Origin: Stercorarius parasiticus
Lineage: Eukaryota > Chordata > Aves > Charadriiformes > Stercorariidae
DNA: 64,000 bases
Reading direction: 5' to 3'
Assembly (NCBI GenBank): GCA_013396915.1
Contig: VWZL01004332.1
Span: forward strand, 515-64,514
Part shown: piece by piece, positions 25,941 through 37,511 of the stretch
Numbering within the stretch: the first letter of the stretch is position 1
Layout: each line of letters begins with the position of its first letter
Notes under the pieces: model-generated
The model's database searches: none
Seen by the model: only the letters and a program-made list of their open reading frames with translations
Told to the model about the DNA's origin: nothing
Program-made: the position numbers and the translations under genes

Positions 25941-26330
25941 ATGAATTGCCCCCCACAAATCTGCTGCTGAGGTTGCTGCGCTCTCTGAGAGCAAGCCCCT
26001 CCACGGGCTCACTCTCCTCCCACTTCGTGAACATTTCGAGCTGGTCTTTCCCTCCTCATCCCTGTACGCCTGCGGTGTAGCAGTTTGCTCTGCCCCATAC
26101 CCCCACTAGTGTTCCACCATTCTAGAAACCCTGCAGACAGACGCGTTAACAGGCCACATGCCGGCATTGCCCGGCGGGGCACAGCACGACACCCTCCCGG
26201 GCTAACACTGGCCTCAGTGCAGCAGCACATGCTGGGTCCACGCTGCACGCCGGAGCTGGGACGGGCTCTCCCAACTGCTAACCTCCCGCCCATCAGGCAG
26301 GGACGGAGGTGTGCTGCAGCCTTAGAGTAC
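25941..26330. other. GC-rich, moderately CpG-rich patch
   Basis: A local GC rise with CpGs concentrated at about 26140-26310 (GACGCGTTAACAGG, GCCCGGCGGGGC, CACGCCGGAGC). Frames are open on both strands (148 codons at 26009-26455 - and 83 codons at 26085-26336 +) without recognisable domains. It may be a weak CpG island or GC-rich regulatory patch. I do not call a gene. Confidence 0.4.
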
Positions 26331-27999
26331 TCCTGAAAATTAAAGGAGCTGTGGTTGAAAAGATTTAAGCAATTTTCTGTAAGTTGTTGCCCCTTTTCCA
26401 AGTTTTCTCTGTCACAGAGAAGGTGATGTGTTATTTTCTGAGCAGGACACAGCATTCTCTGTTCAGTGGTGTGCTCTGGAAACGAGGTTTACAAACTTTT
26501 GCTGGCAGCTTAGGAAAATAGAACAGCATATTTACATTTCCTCAGTAACGGGTCCTAACTTTGCATTGGGGCAGGTGAGTTTTGGAAATTTTGGACAAAA
26601 GTACTGAGGGCTGCTGGAATCCATTTTAACAACTAACATATTGAACTTCTAAGGAAGTGAAAGTGTGTTGGTAAATCGTTTCAAAAGATTGAACTATTTT
26701 TTATTATGCTGAAAATTGTTATTTTTTTTTTATCAGAATGAAGAGCTGAAGAGGTTTAATAAAATCCTTTTCTCCCCAGAGTCCTTTTCCTTTGAAAGTT
26801 TTACCTGTACTAACAGATGAGGCTCCAATTCACTGACCACGGACAAGGTGAAAATGCTCTTGTTGAGCACAAGGAGAGGTCTGATCCAGGCGCGGGGGAG
26901 AAGACCCAGAGCCATTGTTACATGCAATGCTCATCAGCCTTAGGTACCACGTAGCAGATCATTTTAACAGGTTTTGCGTGTGGGGTTTTTGTCTTCGCTG
27001 CTTCTGTGGCGTGCGACCAAATTGAACTTTATAAATATCAAATAGCCCTGTGGTCAGGCTGCTGTGGCTGCAGCGTGTACGAGGGAAAAAGAGGAAGGGG
27101 CTGTTTGAAACTTATAATTTTCCTGACTTTGTTTTCTGCGTATTGAACTTTTAACATTTTAATATCCATGCCTATCTTTAGGGGCAGGTGCCGGTCTCTT
27201 TGGCTGCAGCACTTCACAGAGCGCAGCCGTACTGTGCCGGCTCTCATGCACCGGCTTTGTCCTCTGCTGATTTTTCCTCAGGTAACTTTTGCAGGTAAAT
27301 ATATTTTGTTCCCTGTGCTGTAAAACTGAAGAACTACGGACAAGCCAAAACAGGGGAGATAGCCTGCCAATAAGAAGCGGATTTTTTCAGAAACGTGATT
27401 TAAGAAGTCTTGACTGGAAATCAATTAAAGTCCATCATGGAGTATTTGAACTTCAAGACATTTTAGTATGAAGCTGAGGCAGGAGAAAACACCATCAGAG
27501 TAATTTACAAGAAAGATCCAGTGTTTTTACAAGGAGATAAAAGCAGACTTTCCAGGGACAGAAGGGCACTACCTCAGACTTTTGCACAGAACTCAGACTA
27601 AACAACCTGAAGTTAATCAAGATTTTTTGTTTCTCTTTTCATTCTCCTTTTCACTAAAACTAGCAGTCATGCCATGCAAGACCAGAGTGGTTTGCGTGAA
27701 CAGTTACATTAAGGTGTTTTCTTACCTTTCTAATAATAGTTTTAACCTCTATTCTGCGTATGCCCTGACTGGGGACATCAATAGTACTGTAATTTGCTTG
27801 TCCCGTCTATGTTATCTTTCCATATGCAACTGTGCTTGTGATATCTGGGAAAAATTCAATCTGTTAACTACCTAAAAAGGCTTATAGCAAAGAAAACTAG
27901 TCATGTCAATCACGTCTTTGGCCTCCTGGCTCATCCTTATCCCACCGGTTCACAGTATAAGGCTGTTCTGCAGCGCGGCTTGCTGTACTTTTTAATACA
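26331..27999. other. Gene-free unique sequence
   Basis: AT-rich unique DNA with a T run near 26719. No open frame exceeds 100 codons and none shows a recognisable motif. No transposon similarity recognised. Confidence 0.6.
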
Positions 28000-28285
28000 G
28001 TCAAATGCAGTACATGATCGTTGCATAATTAGAGACAAAGAAACAGTAGTTGTATTGCAAGTCACCACACAACTATACAATGGTTATTTGAGGCCATTTG
28101 TTGTGTAATTGGCTTGAAACCCTCTTGGAGATTTTTGAAGCGTATCAGAGGTGTTTTAAGAGGATTGCTTTAAAAGATTAGTGGTTAGAAATTAATAAAT
28201 GCAATGATTTAGGGGCCTTTCTCCCATTTTATTAATAAAAACCTAGAGCAATTAATTTTAACAGTTAATCACTGCTATTCTTTTT
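28000..28285. promoter_or_regulatory. Candidate constrained noncoding element
   Basis: A repeat-free AT-rich segment with many homeodomain-type cores: GTTGCATAATTAGAG near 28020, TGTAATTGGC near 28104, AGAAATTAATAAATGC near 28187, CAATTAATTTTAACAGTTAAT near 28249 with a small inverted TTAAC/GTTAA pair. This texture is common in vertebrate developmental enhancers. Evidence is compositional only. Confidence 0.3.
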
Positions 28286-30689
28286 TTTTATTATTTATTT
28301 AAAGAAAGGCCACGATGTATTTTATGTGGGTGCTGAAACACAGTGCCTGTGTCAGACTCTCTCCTATTACCCACTGACAGACAGATACAGTGAAACGTAA
28401 TTTTTCCATTCTAGGGCTCTTTCTTCCATGCTCTATGGCCAAGTGTCTTTCTCTTGTGGCTTAATGTCCTAATTCACTTAATGTGGACTCATCCTCAAGG
28501 TCCAAATCTTTCAAGTAGTTTGTAGGATATTACTTAGTGATGAATACGGGAGCTATTCTGTGACAGCGTATCACATTCACTGGCAAAAAGTACAAAGCAT
28601 ACACGAGAATGGCAGGGTTTGCAAGAGAGCAATACCAGGCTGCAACACAAAGCAAGAAGCAACACAGGGCACCGTTTTACAGTGAAACTTGAAATGATCA
28701 ATGTTTATGGTATAGATTTAAAAAAAAAAAAAAAAGATAAAAGAAATAAGGCCAGTTGGGGAAATAAATGTCTGGTGGAGGAAAAGTGCGAGAATGGGGA
28801 AGACGAATGGTTCTTTAGGAGGTATCATTGCTCCTGGAGAACAGAGAAGCTAAATTTATCCAGCAAGGAGAACTTTGCAACAATACAGCTTAACAGTGTG
28901 GTTAAGCAATGTAAAAACACTGAAATCAGCCAGAGATTCAGATATTTAACGCCTCGTGTTCCAGCAGCTGACTCAACAATAGCAGAGTAATATTTCAACG
29001 TACATTTTACAACGTATTTCCCTTGCCAATGTGCTTGGGAAAATCTATAATTAGATATAATAATTAGGAGCATGGTAATATATTATTGGAGCTGAGTGAA
29101 TGTCTTGCAGTAAAGAGGCAGACTTCTTGCTTGTTGAATTTTCCTCAAACAGACTGGATCTTTCTTAGCGATTGCCAGATCACCTACGTCACTGCTTTAT
29201 CAGTTTTCTTGATTTAGAATGACGACTGACCATCTGGACTAGTCACCACTCTATCCAAACCTCAATTGCCTACACTTCCTCAGGAGCTAGTCCTTAGATA
29301 AACTAGACATAGTGTTGAAGTTGAGAGTTTGAAATTTCGGTTGTGTAGTCCCATTACGTTATGGCTATTACACGTGTATTTTTCCGGGTTTACAGCTCTA
29401 AGAAAGTGAGATCAGACCTTTGTGCTGGGGCAATCATGTAGGAGTCAGCAGAAATTGTTCTCGTGGCATGTTTAGTACAGGCCGCATCACCTCCAGGTTC
29501 GTTATCCCCTACTGGCCTCACCGCAGCCATTAACACGGGGACTGTGTATAAAACCAGTCCTGCTCCGCAGTTTGGGTCCAGCGGCCTCCTTTCTCGAATG
29601 TAACTGTGAATCCCTTTGGAGGGATTATGGCAGAGGATCTCTCTGTGTTTATCAAAAGGTGGCCAGTGTAATTAACTGCTTTAATCTAGAATCCTAGCTA
29701 CTATGGTGAGGCCTTCCAGATTTTCCAAGCTGCCACAGAAACATGTATGAAGATTTAACAGGTGGCGAAAAAAAAAAAAAAGACAGAAATCTTGGAAAGG
29801 CAGTAGTGTTCAGGGGACAAAGTTTAATCCTCATTAGGTGGTGTAATGTTGAACATGATTTGCTGTACTGCAGCTTTGTTAGTCAGCTAACAGCTTGATT
29901 TTACAATTGTGCTCACATACAGTTCACACTTTTATTTAAGAAAGCCCAATAAAGGTAATATGCCTTGTGCTGTAGCTATGGCTTGAAAAATAACTGAGTT
30001 AAAGCTTAGTTTCTTTTTATGGCACTTAAACTTTAATGGTGTTTTTTTCTTTTATTGATCTCCTGAACACTTCATTTGATACCAAAACTAGAAGCAAGCT
30101 GAATTACCCGTTCCAAATCCTTAAGGCAGGACTGGACAGTCTGAAGTGAAATCTGAATATTGGAAGATCTCCTTTCATCTACAATGGGCTAAACCAAAGT
30201 CTCCGTTTCCTCCCCAACTTCCTGAACTTTGGAGCGATCTGATCCTGTCAGCCTGCACAGAGGCTTTGGAAGGACACACCTGAACCATGACGCCAAATCT
30301 TGGCTAGAAATTGCCGCCTCTTCTAGACAAGAGCATTTTCTGCCCTATACCTCAGACCCTCTGCTTTTACTGTGAAACAATGAAAATGATGTGGTAGAAT
30401 TTGAATAGCAGAAATACCCTGTATCGCTTCACCGCCTGCACGGAGTGCAGTTCTGGTAACGGTGGCACTATCCTGTTGGGGGGGACAAAAAATGGCTTTG
30501 CTGCAAGAGCAGCTGTTCAGCCAAGCTGGGCTTCTGATTTCTCACCCTGGCTAAACTATGCAATGGGATTAAATTAGATCTCTTACATTGTTCACTGACT
30601 TCTGGTAAATTACACCTTTGATTTCTGGTCCAATGAAAAGGTGCTAATTACCTTTTTAAGTGCTCATTTAATGTTCTGCAGTGACATAA
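28286..30689. other. Gene-free unique sequence
   Basis: Contains A runs at 28720-28735 and 29768-29781 and a G7 run near 30478. An open frame of 123 codons (28619-28990 +) spans the first A run, which it translates as a lysine string; it has no other sign of being a gene. A TATAAAAC box at 29547-29554 sits in a slightly GC-richer stretch (29450-29620) and might be a promoter. Confidence 0.55.
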
Positions 30690-30900
30690 AGCATGAGTGC
30701 AGCCGCCTGCATGCCCGAACCTTCCAGAGGTTTCTCCCCGGCTGCTTGCTCTCATCAGCCTTTTTCATTTTTCCTCTGCTCCTTCCCTCTGTCCCTCCAA
30801 GGCACCTGCTGTGTGCCAGTTCTTCTACAGCTGAATAAATCTACAGCGTTGTTTGCTGCAACTGGCTCCATTTTAACCCATTAAAAAAAAAAAAAAAAAA
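30690..30900 (+). other. Segment ending in AATAAA and A18 tract (possible retrocopy 3' end)
   Basis: A pyrimidine-rich segment runs into GCTGAATAAATCTAC (AATAAA at 30834-30839), and 43 bases later into an uninterrupted run of 18 A at 30883-30900. A polyadenylation signal followed by an A tract is the mark of a retroposed transcript, although 43 bases is longer than the usual 10-30. I do not recognise the upstream sequence, and no target-site duplication is evident by eye. A chance A run is the main alternative. Confidence 0.25.
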
Positions 30901-31423
30901 TCGGCAACCTGTCTGGGTCTCATTGCCCGGCTCGCATTATGATTTTTCTTGTAGCTGGAGCTTAGCAGATGTCAGCTTGCAAATGGGTTTCCCAACTCTT
31001 CCCATGAGGAAAGGTTTATCTGGGGAAACATTTCATCCAGGCCTTACAGAGCCCACACCTCCCTGTTTCATAAATGCTTTATAACTGCTCTGTGCTGTCC
31101 CCTGTGTGGCCAGCAGCACTCTGGGGCCGAGGTGTCCACCCACCCACTGGGACTTGCACACACATGGCAGGGAAGCGACTGGAACCAGGGGCTGTTCTCC
31201 CTTTGCAGCAGCACATACAGCCTGGCCTCCGCATCTCCAGAGCGGTGGGACCCTGGCGTGGCTGTCTCTAGTTCCGGGATGGCTAGGACACACACTCCTG
31301 CCCTCAGACTTCTTCTCACTTCATTCCGGGTGCCCTAGACCTCAACACTGGTGACCCAGACCTCAGCGTCTCAGTTGTGTCCTGCCAAAGCTGTGCCTGT
31401 TCCACGGCCCCCTGCCAGCCAAG

Positions 31424-32071
31424 ATGGGGACACTAGCCTGGTCCTGCCAAGGGATTTCCACAGCTGCTCTGTGGCAGCCCCCACCTCCCCTCCCCATGGG
31501 CCGTCCAGGGCTCAGCTCCTTCTGTGCTGGTTCTCAACTCAAGTTTTCAGGTGCGGCTTACTGTGACAAAAGCGGAGGCTTAAAATGCAGTTCTAACATC
31601 AGTGCAAAATGCAGTTCTAACATCAGTCTGTGTAACTGCATTCTGTTAAAAACCTGCTGGCTTCTAACAGCTTGTGTTTCATTAGGGGGAAAAATCCCAA
31701 AACACTGCTTTTTCTTTTGCTCACCGCCAGCCCTGCCGACCCTCTTTGGGGCTCCCTGGCACAGCAGCAGCCAGCCACAGACCTGCACCTCCCAGGGTGG
31801 GAGCCCCCAGACCATCACCCCTCTGAGCCCCGGAGGGCAGGGTCTGCTCAAGGCTCAGGTAGCCTTGTCTCGTGCAAAGCCAATGATAGGCAAGAAAATT
31901 TCAGTTTTCTTTAGTTCTATAAATGGGAAGAATCCATCCTGGAAAGGTGGTGGCACAGAGGACTCCTGGTGCCCGCCCTGCCTCTGTGGGACAGATGATG
32001 AACCCACACTTGCATTAGGGGTGGGCCAGGCTGAGGTTGTTTTACAGGAGATTTTTCCCTTCCCAGTTTAA
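31424..32071 (+). other. Longest open reading frame, 215 codons, not recognised
   Basis: An ATG-initiated frame runs 215 codons, the longest in the window. Its translation is rich in Pro, Ser, Gly and Cys. Residues 54-60 (KCSSNIS) are repeated at 62-68 because a 24-base tandem duplication (31582-31628) is a multiple of three and keeps frame. Residues about 69-88 (from SLCNCILLKTCW) are moderately hydrophobic and could be a membrane segment. A 97-codon frame runs on the opposite strand (31558-31851). No family is recognised, and length plus GC content make a chance frame the most likely explanation. Confidence 0.1.
31582..31628. repeat. 24-bp tandem duplication
   Basis: The word AAAATGCAGTTCTAACATCA plus GTGC is repeated head-to-tail, with starts at 31582 and 31606. 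The two copies are identical over 23 bases, so the duplication is young or has been homogenised. Confidence 0.97.
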
Positions 32072-32500
32072 ACATTATTAAGCCTTTTTCATGTTAGCTT
32101 TGTTTGCCACAACCTGTCGGTTATGGTTCGGCGGGGGCTCTTCTGACAAGGACCGTGCACAGCCGCGCTCTCAGCAGCTCTCCCGGGACAAAACCCCTTC
32201 CATGGGGCACAGCCGTGGCCGGGGCTCAGTAGGGCTGGCCAGCCGGTGCTCCTCTGCTTTGAAAGCACACCGGCTTATTTTTTGTTTTTACTTCCAAAGA
32301 AGATTAAATAAGCCCTAATTTGAACTATTTTGAATTATTTTGCTTTCACTCAAATGTCCAGCTACACTGCATGAAACCCAGGCCATTGCATGAGAACCGG
32401 ATTGCCCCCACCTCCCTCCCGCAGAATCCTACTACCAGGGGTTTTATTCCCTGACCATTACCAGGACAAATATTCCCAGCTGCTATGGTGAAGCTCAGTT

Positions 32501-32533
32501 ATTAAAAAATAAAATAAATAAATAAAATAAAAT
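32501..32533. repeat. AAAAT/AAAT simple repeat
   Basis: A short compound A/T microsatellite made of AAAT and AAAAT units (ATTAAAAAATAAAATAAATA then AATAAAATAAAATG). Confidence 0.9.
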
Positions 32534-33939
32534 GAAACATGCCACAAATCAGAGATTTCAAACAGCAGTTAACTTGCTTGCTAAGTGCCAGGGATCCTGT
32601 AGATATTTGTGGGAGAAACCCCACCACAGTGAAGCTGCTCCATCTGAATGAGTGTGCACCTACGCCATGCACTTGCTTGGCTCTCTGTTTTGTTCATAGA
32701 CCCTGTTTCTCCAGTCGCCCCCACCGTGACACATGCCACTCGCTACTGCACCCCTTTGTGGAGATGAAGCCCATGTAGAGAGGACAGCATGCTTCGCTCC
32801 CAGGCGCCACACCAGAGACAAAAGAACTTGGATCATATCAAAGTTTGTTCCCTAACCTGAGTCTGAGCAAACAGTACTCAGTGGGTTTGTGACCTCAAAT
32901 GCCTCCACAACTCCTCATGCTGCACAACACACCTCCATGGAAGCAAACTGTATTTGTACCATGCTGGTGGCCAACAGTGGAGCTTCTTATCCTTGTGGGC
33001 CGTTCTTATCATTTGAACCAAAACATTTCTTTTATGTACACATGCTGAAGTCACTGATGTTGCTGCCAGACAGTCCCGCGAAGCCCACAGCTATGTATTT
33101 TGACATGGCCAACTCACTCCAAAGGGCTGAAGTTGACCTGCGGTCCTGGCTTCCCTCTCTGGTGCGGTCACTTGGGACGGGGGTGAGTGCATTTTCCCGT
33201 TTGGTGATCGATTCTTCCAACCTAGACCTCCACAAGCCCTTTCCGGCACTCAGACCCTGCACATTGAAATAGTGTTTGCAGACATATTCTAATGAGGCCA
33301 GGAAGAAGATGCAAGGACATCCAACGACTGAAGTAAAAAGATTTTTTTCTGGAGCAGCACTGCTCCTTTCCAACATCTTTTGCTAGGTCTGCATTGACCA
33401 GTAAAACAACATTGACTTAACCACAGTAGTCTTCAGAATTTAGTCTTTACCAAAACTTTATAGTCTCTTATCTTGCATATCTCTTCACAGCTCTGAAACA
33501 TGCAGGATCAAGCATAAATAAGACTATGTCAAGAGCAGAAAATTCTACTCAGATATTAAGACAGATTGTTCTATACAGAGATCTACAGAAAATGATTCAG
33601 ACTGGTATTTTTTTTTTTTTTTTAAATGTGAATTGGGGAGAGTTGGTAGGTAGCCGTGATGTTTACAAGTTATTTATGGCCAACTTGTGAGGTATTTTGT
33701 TGGTGTTATTTGGTTTTGTTTTTTAAAAAGAAGGAAAGCCGCAATGCACCAAAATACGGGTGTGTAGTTGAAATTGCCTTAGGTAAAGTTTTTCCTCACT
33801 AAAAACATATTCTTATATTTCAAGTAATGTAATTCGGTTTAAAGGAATACTGAGAAGGTAAGTCATTCTTTCAGAGTAGCAATTATTTTCATCCTGAGAA
33901 GCTGTCAGGGTTAAATTGTTAACACACAAGGTTTTTTCT
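32534..33939. other. Gene-free unique sequence
   Basis: Unique DNA with a T16 run at 33608-33623. Frames of 127 codons (32889-33272 +) and 114 codons (33032-33376 -) overlap on opposite strands and show no known domain, so I do not call either. Confidence 0.55.
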
Positions 33940-34165
33940 TTTTGAAATATGCGTGTGATATATTAATGACCCAATCCGTCCCCCCAAGGAGCCATTTGGT
34001 TTTTAGCTTTTTAACTATTTTTTTTTTTATTATTTATATTGAGGAAGCAATCAAACTCTCATCTGGGCTTTTTTCATTGACATCAGTATGATTGCTTTGG
34101 GCTTTTATAAGGGAGAATTAATTAAGGGCACTGATTCATGACTGAATTGGATTCAACTTTGGTGG
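33940..34165. promoter_or_regulatory. Candidate constrained noncoding element
   Basis: A repeat-free stretch with TATTAATGACCC near 33960, ATTTATATTGAGG near 34034, two ATTG-containing near-repeats (TTCATTGACATCAG and TATGATTGCTTTGG at 34074-34100), and GAATTAATTAAGGGC near 34116. The mixture of ATTA cores with ordered unique words is typical of vertebrate enhancers, but it also includes a T11 run. Conservation is not shown. Confidence 0.28.
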
Positions 34166-36089
34166 CTAAAGAGGTTACTGCCGAGGTGATAACCTCGGCT
34201 CTTCTGAACCTGACAGGAGTCGTGAACCACAGCCCCCTCCCGCTGCAGCTCGCAGCCCAGCATGTTGGCATAAATTGAAATCAATGGCTGCTGGAGTTAA
34301 CACAGCCTGCTGTGAACTATGAGGGCCCAAGAGCAGAGCAACCACCTCTTCTGCCACCCCTGCCCCACCAACTCCTCCCAGAGGGGTGGGATGGCCACCA
34401 GGAAGTGGCAGCTCTTTCAGTGGTCCAGAGCCTGCAAATCCCCGCTTTATGTCTTACTGTCTAGCTACAGTGTGAAAAGCTGGATATTAAATATCAGACC
34501 GAGTTGGATTTTTGTTAGTTTTCTGCATCTGCTGGGCTTGGCTGGTGCAACTAATCTGGCTGATTTCAGGAGGAGTTTTGAGGAGGTTTACGGCTCTGCA
34601 AAACAATAAGCTAAATTCTGCATCATTTTACTTTGAAATAAGCCAGGCAAAAGATACTCTTCCCAGCTCACATCACCATTCCTTGCACAATAAGTATTTT
34701 ATGCATGATTTTTAACTCAGAGGTGGGAAAAGAGCCAAGAATGAGTTCCCAAGGTATACAAAACCCTACTAAATTGGAGTGTAATACTAGGAAAAGAGTG
34801 CACATGCAGATGTGAATTCAACTGATCTTCAAGGGGATGTTTGCTTTTGCAATCCTATTCTCATTTCTACAGCTGCTGGTGATTAAAGCCTAGACCATTG
34901 TAGCTACTGCCAGTAAAAGAAAAGCCTAAATTTAAGTAGTGTCTCCAACAGAGGCAAAATTGAAAACAAGGTGCTAGTGTCTGGTTGTTAACACCTTAGA
35001 CAAAGACCAGAAATGCAGCTGGAGAATTTTTTCAAGGGAAGAAGAGACTTCCATCACGGAGGAACATTAAAAAAAGCACAGTTCAATGTCAGTCACAGTT
35101 AATTGTGAATTTGTGCAAAGTTCATTGAAGTAGGTTCTGCAGATTTGCTTGGAAGAAAACAACGTGTGATTGCATTCTTCAAATGTTTCTATTTTTGTTT
35201 AAAACTCAAGTTAAATATCTTCATAATGAAGCAGGAAAAGGACATCCAAAATAAACTGGATGTTTTAGGTACTTTTGAAGGAGAACAGACAGAGATAGGG
35301 ACCTTTTTTCAACTGCTTTTGTTTTTAGACCCTGACCTGTACACATATAAAGTACCAAGTTGATGCAAGTTGTGCCCCTTTGCTATTCATTCATCCCGAT
35401 TCCTGACAGTTTTATATGACACATACACAGCTATTTATTATCTAAGCTGAATTTGGCCTAAAAACTTCTACAGGAGATTTCACCTGGTATCTGCAGACTG
35501 TGTTTGATCTCATACCTGCCAAGTAGTCGTTTCAGTAAGAATATGTGGTGGCAAAAATGTACAACATTCTTCTAATTAGGCATCATAAAACATTTGTAAC
35601 CATTACCGAGTTGTAACTTAGGAACTGTATCACAAAGAAGCGAAAGACTCACCCAGGAGAGCGTCTTCCGTTGTTATTCCTCGCTCACACCGATTTCTGT
35701 CAGGGATTTGGATCAGGTGTGGGACCCTTTTGTCTTTACCTTATTACTAAGTGCAGCCCTACCTCCTCTGCTCGCTTTTACTGGGAAGAGTGAAGTGGAT
35801 GAGACACAATCTAGTTCCAACTCATGAATGACCAAACCACCAGTCTCTTTGTTTTTGACAGCCTTCTCAAGGCTGCAGTTAAGGACCGTTCCCCGGTTAA
35901 TCTTGTATGACTCGCCCAGCTTAGTACCGCTCAGGCCATGGGATTCTTTTTAATTTAAGAAATCTTTAAAGTGTTACTATTTACAGAGGACTGCACCCAT
36001 AGCAATCATTTTTATATCTGCAGTGAGAGATGATGCAGTTCCTATTGCTTTCCTAGCAAACGGAGAGAGCTACAAGGAGTGGCACTTCT
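34166..36089. other. Gene-free unique sequence
   Basis: Starts with a perfect short hairpin (34180-34199), then unique DNA. Open frames are under 100 codons and not recognisable. No transposon similarity seen. Confidence 0.6.
34180..34199. repeat. Perfect 8-bp inverted repeat (hairpin)
   Basis: GCCGAGGT-GATA-ACCTCGGC forms a perfect 8-bp GC-rich stem with a 4-base GATA loop. In a AT-rich neighbourhood such a stem is unusual. It is too short for a microRNA precursor, and the flanking bases do not extend the pairing. Confidence 0.9.
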
Positions 36090-36300
36090 TGTTCGGTTGT
36101 TTGTGTCTTATTTCGGTTATGAGTCATCAGCTCTTACCTTAAATACTAAGGCCATCTCTCCCCATCGAAGAAAAAATTGCTCTAATTGAGAAAGCAAAAT
36201 AGTCAGGCCTGGAGAGAAGCCTTAAATTGATAGTTATGAGGGGTTTAAGTAGGCCCCATGTTAATGAAGCCAAAACCCCAAGAGCAGATGATATTTTCCT
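36090..36300. promoter_or_regulatory. Candidate constrained noncoding element
   Basis: A unique segment including ATGAGTCATCAG at about 36119 (an AP-1-type TGAGTCA site), TCTAATTGAGAAAGC near 36181, AAATTGATAG near 36223 and TTAATGAAGCC near 36261. It has no coding frame beyond an 87-codon - frame without motifs. Evidence is limited to motif texture. Confidence 0.25.
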
Positions 36301-37511
36301 TCTCCACAGCAAGTGTGAAGTTTGTTGAAAGAAGCAGGGACTCTCCTGGCTTAGAAAGGCCATTGGAACCATGCACACAGCTGTGACTCTGTGGCACCTC
36401 ATGGGGTCAGAAAACTTCTCGTTTTATGCTACATTCTTTCTGAAAAAAATATGACTTCTGTTCCTCTCCCCCGTCGCCTAAATTGCAGATAAATAGAACA
36501 GTTGCTTCTAGAGCTGCTAATTCTCAGGCTTCTGGAAATAAACTACTACTGTTCTGAAGCAAAGAGTGTGCTCCAGCTTGCCAGACAAAAGCTCTGTAGG
36601 ATCCGGTGCTTGTGCGGAGCTGCAGGCCGGAGCCACTGAACCAGCTCCTCCGCAGTGCAAACCTACACCAAGACGTGGGAAAGGCAGGAAGGAACGCTGA
36701 TTTATACCAGCTGAAGAGCTGACCCAGAAGCTGGAATAAATGGGCTTGATCGAGCAATTCCCAACATCCTCACACTCCAGCGGTATTAACGACCCAATTA
36801 GGAGGCACTTTGTTTCCATACCACAGCAGCAATCGCTTCAGCCCTCCCTTGAAAGCACACGAAAGGGCAGAGAGCAACAGCAGAGTGGAGAGATGACAAA
36901 ATAAAGTGGGGAGAAACAGGGACTCTTAGGAACCTAACTGCAAATCTTGTAGCAAAATGCAATTGGACAGAAGGGACTTGGTTTCAGATGTAAAGCTAGC
37001 TAAATAGGTGAAAGAGTTCTCTTTAAACTGTCATCATTAATTTAAGCCAAACTTAATTAAAAAAATAAACTGAAACAGCTGGGTGTAGGAAGTGGCGGGC
37101 TGACCTCAGTGCTGGGGCCATTTGCCTTTTCTCCTTTTAAACCATTGTTCATCAGCTTCCACTTAAAGCAAACCAGAACCGTCAGACTAACCACAATCAA
37201 AACCATAGGGCTTGCTCGCATCTAATATTTCTCTCTCTGTTATGACATCCGTTAAAAGAAAGAAAGGAGTAGCGTTGGAAAATCCCTCTTGCACATTTGC
37301 ATGGTGCCAGACTATGTTACCTGAATGAGAGGACCAGTGAAATGTTTAAAGTCTCTAAAGCCTCTTCTATTCCAAAGGATCCTTGAATGTGCTTATGTGT
37401 TTATGACTTTTGGAAAACGCAATTTCTACTCCTCATTCTACATAAAATTCCGAATAAAAGCAAAAATAGTGCTTCACCCCTGCCTTAGCCATTCTTTGTC
37501 AGGTTGAGATA
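36301..37511. other. Gene-free unique sequence
   Basis: Unique DNA. Overlapping - strand frames of 100 and 77 codons at about 36517-36819 lie in a slightly GC-richer stretch and are not recognisable. A cluster of ATTAA words lies at 37036-37065. Confidence 0.6.

Larger units (their letters stand above)
31060..32260. other. GC-rich region with many overlapping open frames
   Basis: About 1.2 kb of raised GC, richest at 31060-31530, 31720-31870 and 32110-32260. Numerous frames stay open on both strands (65-215 codons). CpG density is lower than in the left-edge island, so it does not look like a classical promoter island. No known protein domain is recognisable. Confidence 0.5.

Noticed and set aside
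26009..26455. 148-codon - strand open frame
   Set aside because: It lies in a GC-rich patch, overlaps an 83-codon + frame, is Arg/Gly/Pro-rich in the GC part only, and shows no domain.
28619..28990. 123-codon + open frame with a poly-lysine stretch
   Set aside because: The lysines are simply the A16 tract read in frame; no other support for coding.
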